Shown here: in pieces, positions 39,401-48,600 of the stretch
How positions within the stretch are numbered: the stretch's first letter is position 1
Layout: each line of letters begins with the position of its first letter
Assembly: GCA_004794785.1 (NCBI GenBank)
Contig: SJOL01009565.1
Span: 289,588 to 353,587, forward strand
Direction of reading: 5' to 3'
Length of the DNA stretch: 64,000 nucleotides
Origin: Opisthorchis felineus
Taxonomy: Eukaryota; Platyhelminthes; Trematoda; Opisthorchiida; Opisthorchiidae
Notes under the pieces: generated by a model
The model's database searches: none
What the model was told of the DNA's origin: nothing
Seen by the model: the letters and a program-made list of their open reading frames with translations, nothing else
Program-made: the position numbers and the translations under genes

Positions 39401-39959
39401 ACCCGCCTTAACCCAACCTGGCCTCTCACAATATTAACCTTGGGTACCGCTGAGAAACATTTGAAAACCTAGTAAACACTTTAGAGCAGTGCTTCAAAAG
39501 AAGGGTCTTTTAAGCGGTTGGAACCCATGGGTAGTGATCAACACAATCTCATGGCCGGGTCGATACATTTGTCCCATAGACAAGCACGGTAATTAAATAT
39601 TTTACTTTGAAAAACACCCCACATTTCTCAAGGGGAGTTCACTACTACCGTACTCATTGTGAATTTTAATGACCAGGAATTAACGCACTCCTTCTTAATC
39701 ATTTCCATTTTGTCTACCTAATCAGTTTATATACCTCGGAAATGCAGACCGAGAGAGCAAACGAAGACCGATGAGCAGTCGCTTCACAACTGACTACGAA
39801 ACGTTTTCAGATGTCACTGAGGCGAGCGCCAGGACCCGTACGGACACAGAAGGCTTGAAAGACAGGTTAATGTGGTTCCCCAGTGCGAAGAACGGCGGGC
39901 AAATGGTGTCCACTGTACGGGGTGGGGAATACGACTCAACCGCTTCTTCCTTCGCCTAG
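5175..39959 (+). CDS. Putative RA- and PDZ-domain scaffold gene (span of joined exons)
   Basis: Inferred gene made from the exons at 5175, 7192, 13762, 14093, 15009, 19361, 26607, 27277, 28308, 35927, 39121 and 39748. Phases agree for most joins; unresolved ones are 15083 to 19361 and 39266 to 39748, and the entry of 27277. The product would bind active Ras/Rap through RA and a C-terminal peptide ligand through PDZ, with long disordered linkers, probably at cell junctions or cortex. Seen: domain motifs and splice borders. Known: RA/PDZ combinations in afadin and RADIL. Inferred: that all exons belong to one gene. They could be two genes, one ending and one starting in the 20.5-26.6 kb gap. 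Confidence 0.5.
5430..5580 (-). repeat. Single arm of the foldback family
   Basis: AAATACTCTCATTTGCAAAC at the left end, then AACTGAATGTGCTGCACCAG GCCGCCTCGTG. No matching second arm. In the intron between RA exons A and B. Confidence 0.65.
7192..7324 (+). CDS. RA-domain exon B
   Basis: Acceptor TTTCTCACAG, phase 0 in. Encodes PSIRQLYISKTTSSEEVIKL and on to DDPQAYCLVEEEANDK, with phase 1 out at GTTAGT. The pattern (TT-E-VI-L ... DP--YCLVE) is characteristic of RA domains, which bind GTP-loaded Ras/Rap. It fits exon A and exon C in phase and in fold order, although the intron to exon C is 6.4 kb. Confidence 0.68.
8233..8273. repeat. 16-base inverted repeat (hairpin)
   Basis: GCCAAAAACAGAACGC at 8233-8248 pairs with GCGTTCTGTTTCTGGC at 8258-8273 (15 of 16), loop of nine bases. 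No coding context. Confidence 0.8.
8547..8569. repeat. 9-base inverted repeat (hairpin)
   Basis: GCACTCTGG / CCGGAGTGC with five loop bases, one mismatch. Confidence 0.65.
8735..8773. repeat. 9-base inverted repeat
   Basis: GGCCCTTCA at 8735-8743 and TGAAGGGCC at 8765-8773, perfect, 21-base spacer. Confidence 0.65.
12543..12640 (+). repeat. Inner module of the foldback family
   Basis: CACTACTTATAAGGTTGATG followed by CTTCAGGTAGGCGTAGTCTC CAAAGTTTCC; matches the centre of the 54.4 and 57.9 kb copies. Confidence 0.5.
13762..13892 (+). CDS. RA-domain exon C
   Basis: Acceptor TTTACCTAG, phase 1 in (completing an Ala codon). Encodes PGRIIRDHEYPLLVSRTSG, then INGVLILRRREE and a basic tail ending RRPW before GTGAGT (phase 0). 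The D-E-(Y)PL motif followed by a final strand (GVLILRRR) is the usual end of an RA domain; afadin has DDECPL...GILVFQLKRR in the same places. Confidence 0.7.
14093..14183 (+). CDS. Basic linker exon after the RA domain
   Basis: Open reading KRISRSLAKRISKHARYLID then AEKQNLERCF plus one base before GTAAGT. Phase 0 in matches exon C and phase 1 out matches the following exon. The exact 5' border is uncertain because three AGs lie close together (14080-14092); I chose the one that keeps frame. Lys/Arg-rich linkers after the RA domain also occur in afadin. Confidence 0.45.
14565..14592. repeat. Short tandem repeat, 10-base unit
   Basis: CTACATGTT occurs as two consecutive copies (CATGTTCTA CATGTTCTA). 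Confidence 0.75.
15009..15083 (+). CDS. Linker exon ending in FGK
   Basis: Acceptor TTCATTTAG, phase 1 in, phase 1 out, donor GTACGT. Encodes (E)LVRRSTSPDLADAFEDLQ then IHIFGK. The frame follows the preceding exon. No family match recognised. The step to the 19.4 kb exon needs at least one more exon that changes phase from 1 to 0; a 33-base candidate with a good acceptor lies at 17178-17210 (EEEETLQILNS in the matching frame) but does not by itself solve the phase. Confidence 0.45.
15084..19360. other. Gap before the large Ser/Pro exon
   Basis: At least one small exon should be here to correct the phase; best candidate 17178-17210 after a CTTTCCATTTTTCTGCAG acceptor. Nothing else supported. 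Confidence 0.5.
19361..20452 (+). CDS. Large Ser/Pro/Thr-rich exon, disordered scaffold region
   Basis: 364 codons, phase 0 at both ends, between a strong acceptor (TTTCTTTCAACTGCCCTCCCAG) and donor GTAAGT. The first residues PKEIDEDGNNPLNVIPRLF are followed by RSFRRSKT, then a long stretch rich in Ser, Pro, Thr, Asn and Gln with no recognisable fold. A short helical-looking stretch (MSELEKVWARKHIVRYKT) lies near residue 250. It is the longest clean reading frame in the middle of the window and has no stop or repeat signature. It is assigned to the RA/PDZ gene by strand, position and composition; an independent gene cannot be excluded. Confidence 0.65.
20453..26606. other. 6.2 kb stretch without supported gene
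   Basis: Frames of up to 123 codons occur (24199-24555 plus, 25207-24836 minus), but none has family resemblance or good splice borders. A 65-base candidate exon at 26014-26078 (VPSQEIHLLQLASPRGPKGR) has a TTCTGCCAG acceptor and GTATGT donor. Either an intron or a boundary between two genes. Confidence 0.5.
26607..26735 (+). CDS. Candidate exon (QPVRPNLYSSH)
   Basis: 43 codons between acceptor TTTTTGTAG and donor GTGAGT. Phase 0 in agrees with the end of the 19.4-20.5 kb exon. Reads DQFRNAKQLEQNRPVGSPTK and on to SNLLQ, similar in composition to the disordered exon. A second frame is also open, so the reading frame depends on the join. A 65-base candidate at 26014-26078 has fair borders but does not fit in phase with this exon. 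Confidence 0.4.
27110..27151 (+). CDS. Candidate 42-base microexon
   Basis: Reads ATFSTKVIPLWSSQ in phase 0 at both ends, with an AAATAGAG acceptor and GTTAGC donor. It would fit between its neighbours without frame change, but the gene also joins if it is skipped. Weak evidence. Confidence 0.22.
27277..27412 (+). CDS. Candidate exon with helical segment
   Basis: Acceptor tract TGCTTTTGCTCAACAGAG. Reads VQEQNCKNLGDRQLIEDQNI, then LQMTNKFGRELLADVQRLLTMATLK and phase 1 out at GTGGGT. The phase-1 exit matches the entry phase of the 28.3 kb exon. If the upstream AG (27273-27274) is used instead, the entry phase becomes 1. The amphipathic helix-like pattern (FGRELLADVQRLLTM) is not assigned to any family. 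Confidence 0.42.
28308..28523 (+). CDS. Exon with Pro/Thr-rich end
   Basis: Acceptor CTGTTTTAG, donor GTGAGT; phase 1 in and out. Reads PLRSWVNRDFPQFASILLQQ, then a Pro/Thr-rich stretch, ending HHFPRSV plus a G. The phase-1 exit matches the entry of the PDZ exon at 35927, which would make a 7.4 kb intron containing a LINE fragment and a MULE-like fragment. Confidence 0.5.
28905..29040 (+). repeat. Single arm of the foldback family
   Basis: ACCAACTGAAACATAAGGCA, GCAGTACATTCACTTGAA and GACGAGAGACTCAGTTGAGC; diverged single arm. Confidence 0.6.
29697..29735. repeat. Short tandem duplication
   Basis: GACTATGTTACCA occurs twice head to tail (13-base unit). Confidence 0.85.
30290..30395 (+). repeat. 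LINE-associated tail repeat, copy 1
   Basis: Contains CATCATTGTTGAGACTGATG, CTTCACTGCCATACAACCAT and TTCATCTAATTATATTTAAAGCC. It lies immediately 3' (minus-strand sense) of a LINE RT fragment and in the orientation expected for that element's 3' end with GAT triplets. Confidence 0.65.
30449..30760 (-). pseudogene. LINE RT C-terminal fragment
   Basis: Open 103-residue stretch containing IPSFGMRHAPSKCKVMLQNV, then LTIRGESLEGVENFTHLCSC, ISSDGNTSDEVSAR and NLRHLGREKRI. This is the region just after the RT palm of RTE-like elements. It lacks the palm itself. Directly downstream on the same strand (30395-30290) lies the LINE tail repeat, consistent with a 5'-truncated insertion. Confidence 0.75.
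33384..33411. repeat. (TA)n microsatellite
   Basis: About 13-14 uninterrupted TA units. Confidence 0.97.
34334..34361. repeat. GAT/GAG triplet repeat
   Basis: GATGATGATGAGGAGGATGA GGAT; may be a worn LINE tail, which ends in the same triplet. Confidence 0.75.
34990..35560 (+). pseudogene. MULE-like transposase N-terminal fragment, frameshifted
   Basis: First frame: SRLFRNVHELVRYIKQFERI then SGSYYSQILKP (35060-35160). After a frame change near 35260 it continues DHTQCEAYFNVGKLGKSLGI and TRFNMIHNHQLLGAEASRWF, then RNRRLSPEELGVIRPMLECR and FGKHLTNSDVGNI (to about 35525). The Cys...His-Asn-His pattern (TQCEAYF...IHNHQL) resembles the FAR1/FLYWCH-type DNA-binding domain of Mutator-like transposases. 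No catalytic domain follows. A dead fragment in the intron just before the PDZ exon. Confidence 0.5.
35927..37062 (+). CDS. PDZ-domain exon of the RA/PDZ gene
   Basis: 1136 bases, acceptor TTGCTGTTTAG, phase 1 in, phase 0 out at GTAAGT. The first third is Thr/Pro-rich. From about 36367 a PDZ domain starts: strand KVTRVVLDPN, carboxylate-loop segment HLGLRLFL (36415-36438), then a roughly 69-residue Asn/Gly/Lys-rich insertion. Next come EVVTIADLVPNTPASIEGGL and SVGMILLEINGEPL, then a helix SPLELAEDHLQTAYRAAKRG and the last strand PLVRITAAR (to 36882). PDZ domains bind protein C-termini at membranes and junctions. Order RA then PDZ recalls afadin and RADIL, but I saw no FHA or DIL domain between them. 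The insertion is unusual. Confidence 0.68.
37063..39120. other. Intron between PDZ exon and next exon
   Basis: No exon seen; holds CAT/ATC-rich sequence at 37968-38055 and a LINE tail copy at 38.5 kb. Confidence 0.55.
38510..38590 (+). repeat. LINE-associated tail repeat, copy 2
   Basis: CTCATCATCATTGACAATAT followed by CGTTCAACACTGATGCTTC. Truncated before the CTGCCGTACAACC core. No LINE coding remains recognised next to it; a minus-strand open frame of 148 codons (38596-38150) starts in it and is probably spurious. Confidence 0.55.
39121..39266 (+). CDS. Exon after the PDZ exon
   Basis: Acceptor ATTTCCTCAG, donor GTGAGT. Phase 0 in matches the PDZ exon; only this frame is open (the other two hit stops). 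Reads KMATAGEVATAYLVGDDLTW then NPSNDVIPKRGQEHV. Exit phase is 2. No domain recognised. Confidence 0.55.
39311..39397 (-). repeat. tRNA-derived SINE, copy 2 (head only)
   Basis: Minus strand GCGCTCGAGATTGCTTCGTG GTTAGGGCGCGAACTTAACG followed by the B-box region and CATCCCGACTGCTC. The 3' body is missing beyond CTAGG. Confidence 0.7.
39748..39959 (+). CDS. Probable last exon of the RA/PDZ gene with stop
   Basis: Reads RESKRRPMSSRFTTDYETFS then DVTEASARTRTDTEGLKDRL and ends GGEYDSTASSFA followed by TAG at 39957-39959. Acceptor TCGGAAATGCAG enters in phase 1, whereas the exon before leaves in phase 2, so either the acceptor is one of the nearby AGs (39756-39757 would fit) or a small exon is missing. 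An AATAAA at 40798-40803 could be the poly(A) signal, some 840 bases downstream. The gene then faces SSADH tail to tail. Confidence 0.45.
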
Positions 39960-40234
39960 TTTACTTCGATTTTCTTTCTGCCATTTCGATGATAACACTT
40001 CCCTCCGTGTACAAACTTTTCGCAGCAAAATAGCCATAGGAGTGCTTGAGAGGTCGTCTTGATTAACACAAATCGGATCAAGGGTAAGTTCGTTTCATCG
40101 ACGGGAAAGGATCAGAAGTGCTGGGTGGCAACTGGGACTGGATTCAGTCCAACTCTCATATGCTTCTACTGCGACGTTGGAATCCGTTCAAATATGGGCG
40201 TTATGGCAACAAACATGGCCAAACTCACACCCGC

Positions 40235-40310
40235 AGACAGTAAAATCAGTGCTGACTCTGAGGTTACACTGCCGTACAACGATAGAAAGTTTATCTTAAA
40301 AGTAACTGAG
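40235..40310 (+). repeat. LINE-associated tail repeat, copy 3 (diverged)
   Basis: Contains ATCAGTGCTGACTCTGAGGT and ACACTGCCGTACAACGATAG. Diverged relative of the 30.3 and 61.1 kb copies. Confidence 0.5.
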
Positions 40311-40797
40311 ATGAAGAGTGGATAGGGAAAACACCACTTACTAGCCGCCCCCAAACAGTCTGGAGTACCTACTCCCATAATAGCTCACACAGACAATCTC
40401 GACAGAAACTGCCCATAAGAACTCTGTAGAAACCGATTGGTGGCCGTATCCTGTAACTTACAGAGCCAAGCTGAGGGAGGGATGGCGGCGGGGCATATCA
40501 AAACCGGTTCACATCCTTATGACAGGTCACAACTTGTCCTGCTCTAGGTTAGAGCCGTTCGAAAAGGCATAAATCGTCAGGGTAGACGATGATTTGGTAT
40601 ACTGTGCACTTGTTAGAATCACCGCAGTTTACATTTCAGAATTATTTCCGCAACTCAAGTGTCCGCAGCGCAACCAAATATCCCCTTCTTAGCCATGTCC
40701 TTACAAATTTGATCAAGCTAGCCCGAAAGATCGGTGGTCAACTCCAAAGAACCGCCAAAACTTCCTCCCAAAAATTGTTCGTGTGCCACAAATGGAA

Positions 40798-40803
40798 AAT
40801 AAA
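40798..40803 (+). promoter_or_regulatory. Possible poly(A) signal of the RA/PDZ gene
   Basis: AATAAA, first canonical hexamer noticed downstream of the stop at 39959. The distance of 840 bases is long; it may be chance. Confidence 0.2.
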
Positions 40804-42432
40804 GCATGACCGTTCGGAAAAGAATGAGCGCATGGTCTGCAATAAACTCATGAGGAATCTATCGAAGCACAATAGCCGAGAGCACCACAAATCGGATTCA
40901 TAAAGTATGGTCAGGTATTTTCGACCACGTGGCACTCCTTGTGCACACCAGTATGTACACTCTTCCAATCGACGGCAATCTTCGACTGGTATATTGCTTT
41001 CTCCAAATATGCACTGCGGAGGAACCAGATTTCCAAGCTAAATTGAGCTGATGACACTTTTATTTCCAAGAGAATACGCTAACTGGATTGCTATAGACTC
41101 GTTGGTAAAGGAATCTGCAAGTCAGATCATTGATTGAGATGGACCAGGGATTGTCTGCGGTTGTTCTTAGCAGTCCTTTATTTCAGCCTTTCACCATGTA
41201 GACTCTCCTATTGTCCACGGTCCAAGTTACTCCGACATAAGAGATCGGCGTCCTACACTAAGCCGATTCGACAATTGGTCAATGCTGTCGTACCACTCGA
41301 GAAAGTTGAATAGAACCTGCACGTCGAGCACTGCAATAGGAGACGATAGATCAGCTTACAAGGCACCCACCAATGATAAGGACCGCGCTAGGAACCAGAC
41401 GTTTCCCTAACATACCAAGAGTACACGCGTACGCAACGAAGTGGAGCGTCAGCGGATACCTCGTGACAAATCAGTATCGTTAGGGCATTAGAATAAACAG
41501 GTCAACGTGCTTGGGGCATGTTTTATGTGTGCCAAATCAGCGTCCACCCAAGAAAGTCCTGTTTTCCTTTCGAAGCCACTGTTGAAGAAAGGTTCGCGGA
41601 GGATAGGTCAACACACGGCAGCGTAAAGTGAAAACGGCTACAGTCTGACTGAGTGTTGTGTGAGCTTCACGCCTTCCTGGCTTAGACTCAAGAGATCCTA
41701 CTTGTATGTGGCTGTAAAAACTGCAGCATATTCCACACAATCGATCCCAGTTGCACACATACTGTCACTTCCTAGCCGGACCGCATTAGTTAAAGTTCGC
41801 CAGTCGCTGTGCCTTGTGCTTGTGTAGGATGAGGTACTCAAAGGACCCTGGGTCATTCCAGCTGATGGCGCCTTAATCCGACAAAGCTCAGATGTGTTTA
41901 TGTATATGCTGTCCGAAGGTGTAGGTACCTTATCCTTGATCATATCCCCAAAGAACACACGACTTCTTTACATCAAGCCCCTATTCCTCCACTTGTGTTT
42001 CCATATGGCCGTATGGCAGTTATGTGCCAGCAAACATTACTGTTGTGTTGCTATCGACGATGACAAGAGACCAGCTGCAAAGTTCCTAGTTCACTTTAAC
42101 GAGTAAAGAGAAACCGGGGTATCATTTCTGTCGCACTGGGCAAATGGTTCTGCAACTTGTCATAAAGAATATTTCTCGGAGATCACCTTGCAAAATACGA
42201 TACATAGACTACAAGCAACTTAACTGAGAGTCTAAAACAGCTTAACACTATCCACTTTGTTGTTTTCCTTATATGGAGGGTAGACGAACAAAAAAAGCGA
42301 ATTCACATATTTGAGATTACTCATTTCACAAGTATCGAAGAGACCACAAGTGAAGTAGAAAAATAACGCCCGGAAAAAAGAGATATGAAGGTGAAAACAG
42401 ATATTTTGAAGAGTTAGGATGCCTGTTATGCA

Positions 42433-42697
42433 TTAGTCTAAATCCCAACTAAATGTTTTCACGTCCATGAATTCCAGTAGGGCATGTGGACCACCTTCCC
42501 GACCGATTCCGGAGCCCTTCACACCACCGAAAGGCATTTCGACTGAGCTGACTCGTGGGCTGTTGATACCAATCATGCCGAATTGGAGCTTCTCGGCAAC
42601 TTGCCAAGCTTGACTGATTTGCTGAGTGTACACATAGGCTGCAAGCCCATAATCTGTGTCGTTGGCCATTTGAATGACTTCAGATTGAGAACGAAAC
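42433..42697 (-). CDS. ALDH5A1: SSADH last exon with stop
   Basis: Starts with the G that completes the split Lys codon, then [21 protein letters not shown]. It carries [20 protein letters not shown] and ends in [10 protein letters not shown] followed by TAA at 42435-42433. Acceptor is CTCCAG. The C-terminus is one or two residues different in length from GabD, as expected for an orthologue. No convincing poly(A) signal was seen within 300 bases downstream. Confidence 0.95.
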
Positions 42698-45600
42698 CTG
42701 GAGCGTAAGAAGAATGAAACGAATCAAAAATTATGAAAGAACACGGATGAGTTGTGTTGGGTAGGCGAGGCATTGGGCCACAAATACAAAAATCTAGCTG
42801 AAGGGCTACCGCATCGTAGCAACCGTTGATAGAATGTTGCCTGAATGGTCCTGGTTACTAGATACAGTTAACGTAACCCAAGTCTGGATGTCCAGATTAA
42901 GCAATCATATCGACTGGATGAATGCAAACAAATTAGGCTAAAGACCCTGAGGTGCAACTTAACCGATCAGAATATTGGCTGATTAGAATCTTCTGGCGAT
43001 TCTGGCTCAGCGCCTCCCGGCCCGTCACGAGCATCCTGGCGTAATCTTGCAGATAATTCGGTGCAATTATAGTTGTGGTGATCTTGCTCCGTTTCATTAG
43101 AGACTATCTCGAGCTAACATACATTCCATTATATCATAGTGGACGTAATGGCGAGCCTAGGAGCAGTGTACGGGCAGCGCGACCATGGCAATGCAAAAAT
43201 CCTGCGGGTCTTATACAACCAGCAGTCATCATTGTCAAGTAGGTTCTGTGAACTGACATTCAGCGACGGGCTCAATTCTCTCAGCAACTGAAAAGTAAAC
43301 AAAATACCGCCCCGCTCCCTGAAAAAATGGACGGAAATGCAAGACTTGGGTGGAAATCCATCTATCTTGAAGATGTCACGCAAAACGCTACTGAGATCAT
43401 TCGTTCGTTTTCTTGACTTTCCTCTCTTCAATTTCGCCCGGGAAATTCAGATTATCTGTATTTGTCACCTATAAATTTACTGAACTTAGGGCCTGTGTTT
43501 ATTTTATACGCAAAAAAACGAAACCTCACGTTGAGTGATGAAAGGGTTCTATGAGCACTCGGAATTATATGAAGCCCTCCTCGTCCAGCCAGGTGATTAC
43601 TAACCTGATAACAAGGACCGGCTTTAATACCGTTCCGTACATTACTGAAGAATTTGCAAACGCAATAGTTGGCGAAACTCAAACAGCAAAAAGTCTAAAA
43701 TGAAGCCCCACAATGTATTTGCGTCAACATACTTGATTATCGGAGCCACAGGTCCAAATATTTCGTTTCGAACACAAGCCATCTCGGAATTACAGTTAGC
43801 TATCACGGTAGCTGGATAGAAACATCCTTTCGAGTCTGGACGAGATCCACCAGTGGTAACCGTCGCCCCAGCCGTTTTCGCTGATTCCACTAGGTTGTGA
43901 ACCTCATGGAATAAAAGAAATCATGAAAGAACGCTTAGTAGACGAAGAACGATAGTTAAAAGATAACGCCTAGTAAATGTTGCCCACATTGGCTGCTACA
44001 TTGGCTCGGACAGAAGTCACGAAGGAAACAACGCCGTGCTAAGGGTCGAGTTTTCATTAAATGGGAGGGATTGTAGCCCGAAGAATCTCGAGAGAGAGGT
44101 AGCTCTTGAGGCCCATAGATCACAGATAGATTGCTTGTGTTTAGGCTTGGGCAACCTGGTAGTAGGTCAGTCTCCGAAACTTGTTTCACGGTGACAGATA
44201 CCAGGGTACATCAAAGGGGGAAACGGCTGGATGAGGTGTGCACGAAGTGCCCCAAAGATCAAGAACACCAAGAACAAACACCGGACATCAATTCGGTAGA
44301 CACGCGACGGACAAAATGACAGTTAGGAAAGAGAAACCTGCACAGCACGTTCCCCGTTGGTTGAAGAAACTGTTAATTTGCATTTCATCCCGCAAAAGAA
44401 ATCAACCGGTACTGAAATGTCGAGAAGTACTAAACAGCTGTTTCATCAGTGTCGGCAGTCAACAGCAGCGCGCATTTTACGAATCTCTAGCGAGATTCAA
44501 ACCTGTGATCCCCCAGCTGGTAGATGACAAGTTCACTACCGTCGTGAGTGGCTGAACAGCAAAGTGATTAAACTGCATTTGGAAGGGATAAAGCACCACT
44601 CAACCACACAATTCACACCAAATGATCTGGTGTTAACTGGCTACTTGAATGAACACCGCTCACTGAAGGAACGCTTTTCGTCTGAGCCGAGTGTTTAAAT
44701 TTCACTTCATTGATTTGAAAGCTGAATTTAACTCCGTGAGTGAAGCTAACCTACGATGAACAGTCGAGGTCGTATCGAACAGGTTCGAACAGAGACCAGT
44801 TGACCAATGAGGAGTTAGGTGTGATGTGTGACATTTGAGCGTACGGTTCAATATCTACGATTAAGCAGCAGTCATGGAAACAAATATGGTCGACCCTGAA
44901 TGGACCCCGATACAGAAGGGGGCAGAGACTCTAGCAACGGTCGGTCAAAAAAAGGAATCAAGTAAGGTGAAGAGACAAAAGGGAGGGAGTTCAGCCAGAA
45001 GCGCCCAAATAAATGACTATTTACGGTTGAACATTGCAAACATTGAACTACCTCCGGCTCAAGTAAACCCATCGTGAACTGGTATCCGAAGAATACACAT
45101 TCGATTCCTTCCTGGGTGAGACCCGTCTTCCTGTATAACCATTGTGCAACCCGAAAGACCACCAGGTAGCTGACCTACCGCATACGCCTAACCACGGGCA
45201 ATAGGGTTGGAATACAAGACACAATGCAACATAAATAGCAAATAGACCAATGAAGCTACAAAAAAGATACTTCCCAACTAGTCAGATATTAGCTACTCTT
45301 TTAAAAATATCGAAACGCGAGCTGAAGACTAAGGAGTACCCACCCAACCGCACAAGAACGGTCTTCCTCTATTGGTGACGAAACGCTTGCAAGCCGATTG
45401 CCAAGCTCGACGAATAAGAACCAGCAAACATATCCGAGTTGTAAGTATTCCGACACAATTCCAGGGTTGAATTCGGACCACGGGAACCTTGGTCGAAGGT
45501 AAAAACCTAACCGCTGGCCATCTGTTCTGCAAGTTGGGTCACATTCCTTTGATAACAGAGCTCTGACGGATAGAATGGGTAATCTCGACGAGTCGGTCGG

Positions 45601-48600
45601 TGGAACTTACGTGCCCATCTGAGAGCCGATATATTTTATATCTCAAGGAGGTGAATCATGGCGACAAGGAAAAGTGTTAACATATCCCTGCACAACGACA
45701 TCGTGAGGAATCCGCTCAGTTCTGAAGTGCATTCTTCGATGTTCAAAAGGGGGCGGAGCAAGCTTCATTGAGAACCAAAATGGCCATCGGTAGAGGTGAT
45801 CGGCCCCGAGGCCACTCACGAAACTCACCTTATCTACAGCTGCACGATTGATCAAGGGACCCAGCCGTGTATCTGGCATAGTGCCGTCACCCATGGTCAG
45901 ACGGGAGACTGCCACAGTCAGTTTGTCGACAAACTCGTCGTAAACGCTCTCCTCGACGAGAATGCGATTGGCTGAAACACAGGTCTGCGTACAGAGATTA
46001 CATATACAGGAAACGCATGAAAAGTTGTGTACATGGGTTTAAGGTTTTAAGGTCATATTCGCACCTCAAACATACCAACGAGATTTGATTCCGATAAATT
46101 GATACAAGATTCAGAGAATCTGGTGATGCTCACTTCATTATCTTGTCACCTAATAGGGACGTAATGTACGGTTATTTAGGTTTCAAACAAGAGACGTAAA
46201 ACACATCTCGTGAAACAAATGAAGTATATTTCTCTACGGCAACCTACTGGAAGAAGCAACCTTTCTGGTGAGCGCGGATATCTATAAACCAAAGAGCATC
46301 AAGTAGTTTTTCTCAGCACCGCGGCATCAAAATCCAATAAGCAATCAGAAAGAGGTTAACAGAAAAGCCAAAAGGACCGGAAAAGGATCGTCTCAAAGGG
46401 TCGATGATTTCATAATCACGTAGAAGAACTTCAACTGTTCTCAGTGAAGCATTTACAGTCGATGAAACAACCAGGAAAAAAGTGCGTACCTGACCAGAAC
46501 AACGGAATTTCGTGGCTATGGCTCCGGAAACAGCTTTATCAAGGTTGGCCGAGGCGAAAACAATGAAAGGTGCGTTCCCACCTAGCTCGAGTTGAACGCG
46601 TTTTCCATAGGCCGAAGCTTTGTGATACAACATCTGTTTCGCAAAAGCAAGAAAAAGGGGAGAAAGGAAAAAAAGGGTGCAGAAGACTGGACAAAGTGGT
46701 ACCCTCGCAACAAAACGTTAGTAGTCGAACGGACAAGACTGAGTGAGACGGCTAACTCACAGCTCAAAAATACGTTCATCAATACAAGTGCCAAATACGT
46801 TGGCGCAGTCATGTGTTCCAGTGACAATTCATAGTTCCATAATTCATTTATTCTGTTTCGGCAACCACGACACTGCGAACCGGTGTAATCTCCGCAAAGC
46901 CGCCAGATTAGTCAGCAATGACCGCGCCAGTGCAATGGCTTTGATTCACACTCAACCATCTGCTCTGCCTTGACAGTCGTGAAAAGCTTCGACTGACAGC
47001 CTACACGAATTAAAGTCGCCACGACAAAAATTCACAGAAAGCACCATCAGTTTGGAATGATATCGGTGAAATCAAAATGTTCCATTGGGGAGCTGATAGC
47101 CAGTCAATGCGTCTCGACCAGACGCTCCTGATGGGTATCCAGAAAGCTCCTACAGAAAGCGGATCGGGTGGCAGAAAATTCATTCATTCCAGGGAGGGGG
47201 AGGATACTATAACACACGTCTAAATTTTGTGCCCACGGCTCGAATCATGAGGATAATTACTGACAACAATACCCATGCCATTAGGTCCTCTGAGAGGACC
47301 GAGGACTACTAGGATGAAGAATATGACCACCCACCAGGAGTAAGCATGTTAAATAATATCAAAAACTACGCCTTATTATACACAATCTTCAATAGGAATC
47401 GCCTTTGCTACCTACTACCTCTCGAAACTCAGCCATCTCCAGTCGGACGTCTTCCCTCCCTCAAAGCACCTACTTTTGAAACCAGTTATCATCCAATCAT
47501 CCCAAACACCTGCATCCTCCAGCTTTTGAATCAACGTTCGTCACATAGTGCATCCAGACGTATTCTTGAAGGGCCTTATTGGTTCTCTTGAGGTGTCACT
47601 GACAACGGAGTTTCCAACCTTTGGTGCCCGAGAACAGATGGCAAACATTTATCTTAGCCATGTGGGAAATTCGCTTGAAATGTATGGGGTATTGCCAAAA
47701 ACGGCAGTTTAGTGATACTAAGAACCTAGATCAAATGTTTTAGCTGAGGTGCACCGTTGACAGATAGTTACCAATGAGGCCAAATCATCTTGTCTGGACA
47801 CACTTGAAGCGCTTGTGTGGTATCCTCCACACTGTATCAGTATCGGCCGATGGATTTCGATGGTTCGCACGGCATACAGGGACTAGAATCCCAAGGAGGT
47901 ATGAACCCTATTGGATGAGAAAGAAATAAGCTGTCTGAGCTTCTTAGTTCGTATGTAAGAAGAAGCTGAACCGATTCGGAAGGGTCTCTCCACTGTAGTC
48001 GTTTAAGATAAGGCGGATTACGCGCCTTGCTTCCTCAGTTATACGATGGTCATCACAATATATTTCAAAAGGCTCGACCAGAAAATGGAAAATCCAAACG
48101 TCATCCATTCATTGGTAACACCTCTGCTGATTTGTGTGAAATACAGGTGTATCCGAACGTTGCATAAATCCATCCTTTCCAAGCCGTGGGTATACAAAGA
48201 ACAGATGCTGTAAGATGATGTGACAAAGCCACTTACCAACGTTAATTCTAATGACTTATAAATCTAAGAATCTCTACAAGCCATTTTCTAAGTGAGGATG
48301 CGGGAGAAAGGAGTGAACAATCATCTAACGAACAGAAAATGCCACCATCACGAAGTGAGAAAAGGCACTTGAGTAAAGTGGCGAATAACTGCTTCATGCA
48401 AATATGATTCTCACCTTACCCACGGCTGTAGAACCAGTGAATCCGATTAATCGCACATTTGCATCATTGCACAGCACGTCTCCCACCTGCTCGGCGCCGT
48501 CCGAACCACGAGGTGTGGTCACCGTGTTCAGCACACCGGCAGGTAGCCCCGCTTCACTGACAGCCAAATAGGTTAGAGCCAGGGCAGAGAGTGGAGTGTC

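Larger units (their letters stand above)
39960..42432. other. Convergent intergenic region
   Basis: Lies between the stop codons of the plus-strand RA/PDZ gene and the minus-strand SSADH gene; presumably both 3' UTRs. Contains a diverged LINE tail. Frames up to 104 codons (40589-40903) have no support. Confidence 0.6.
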
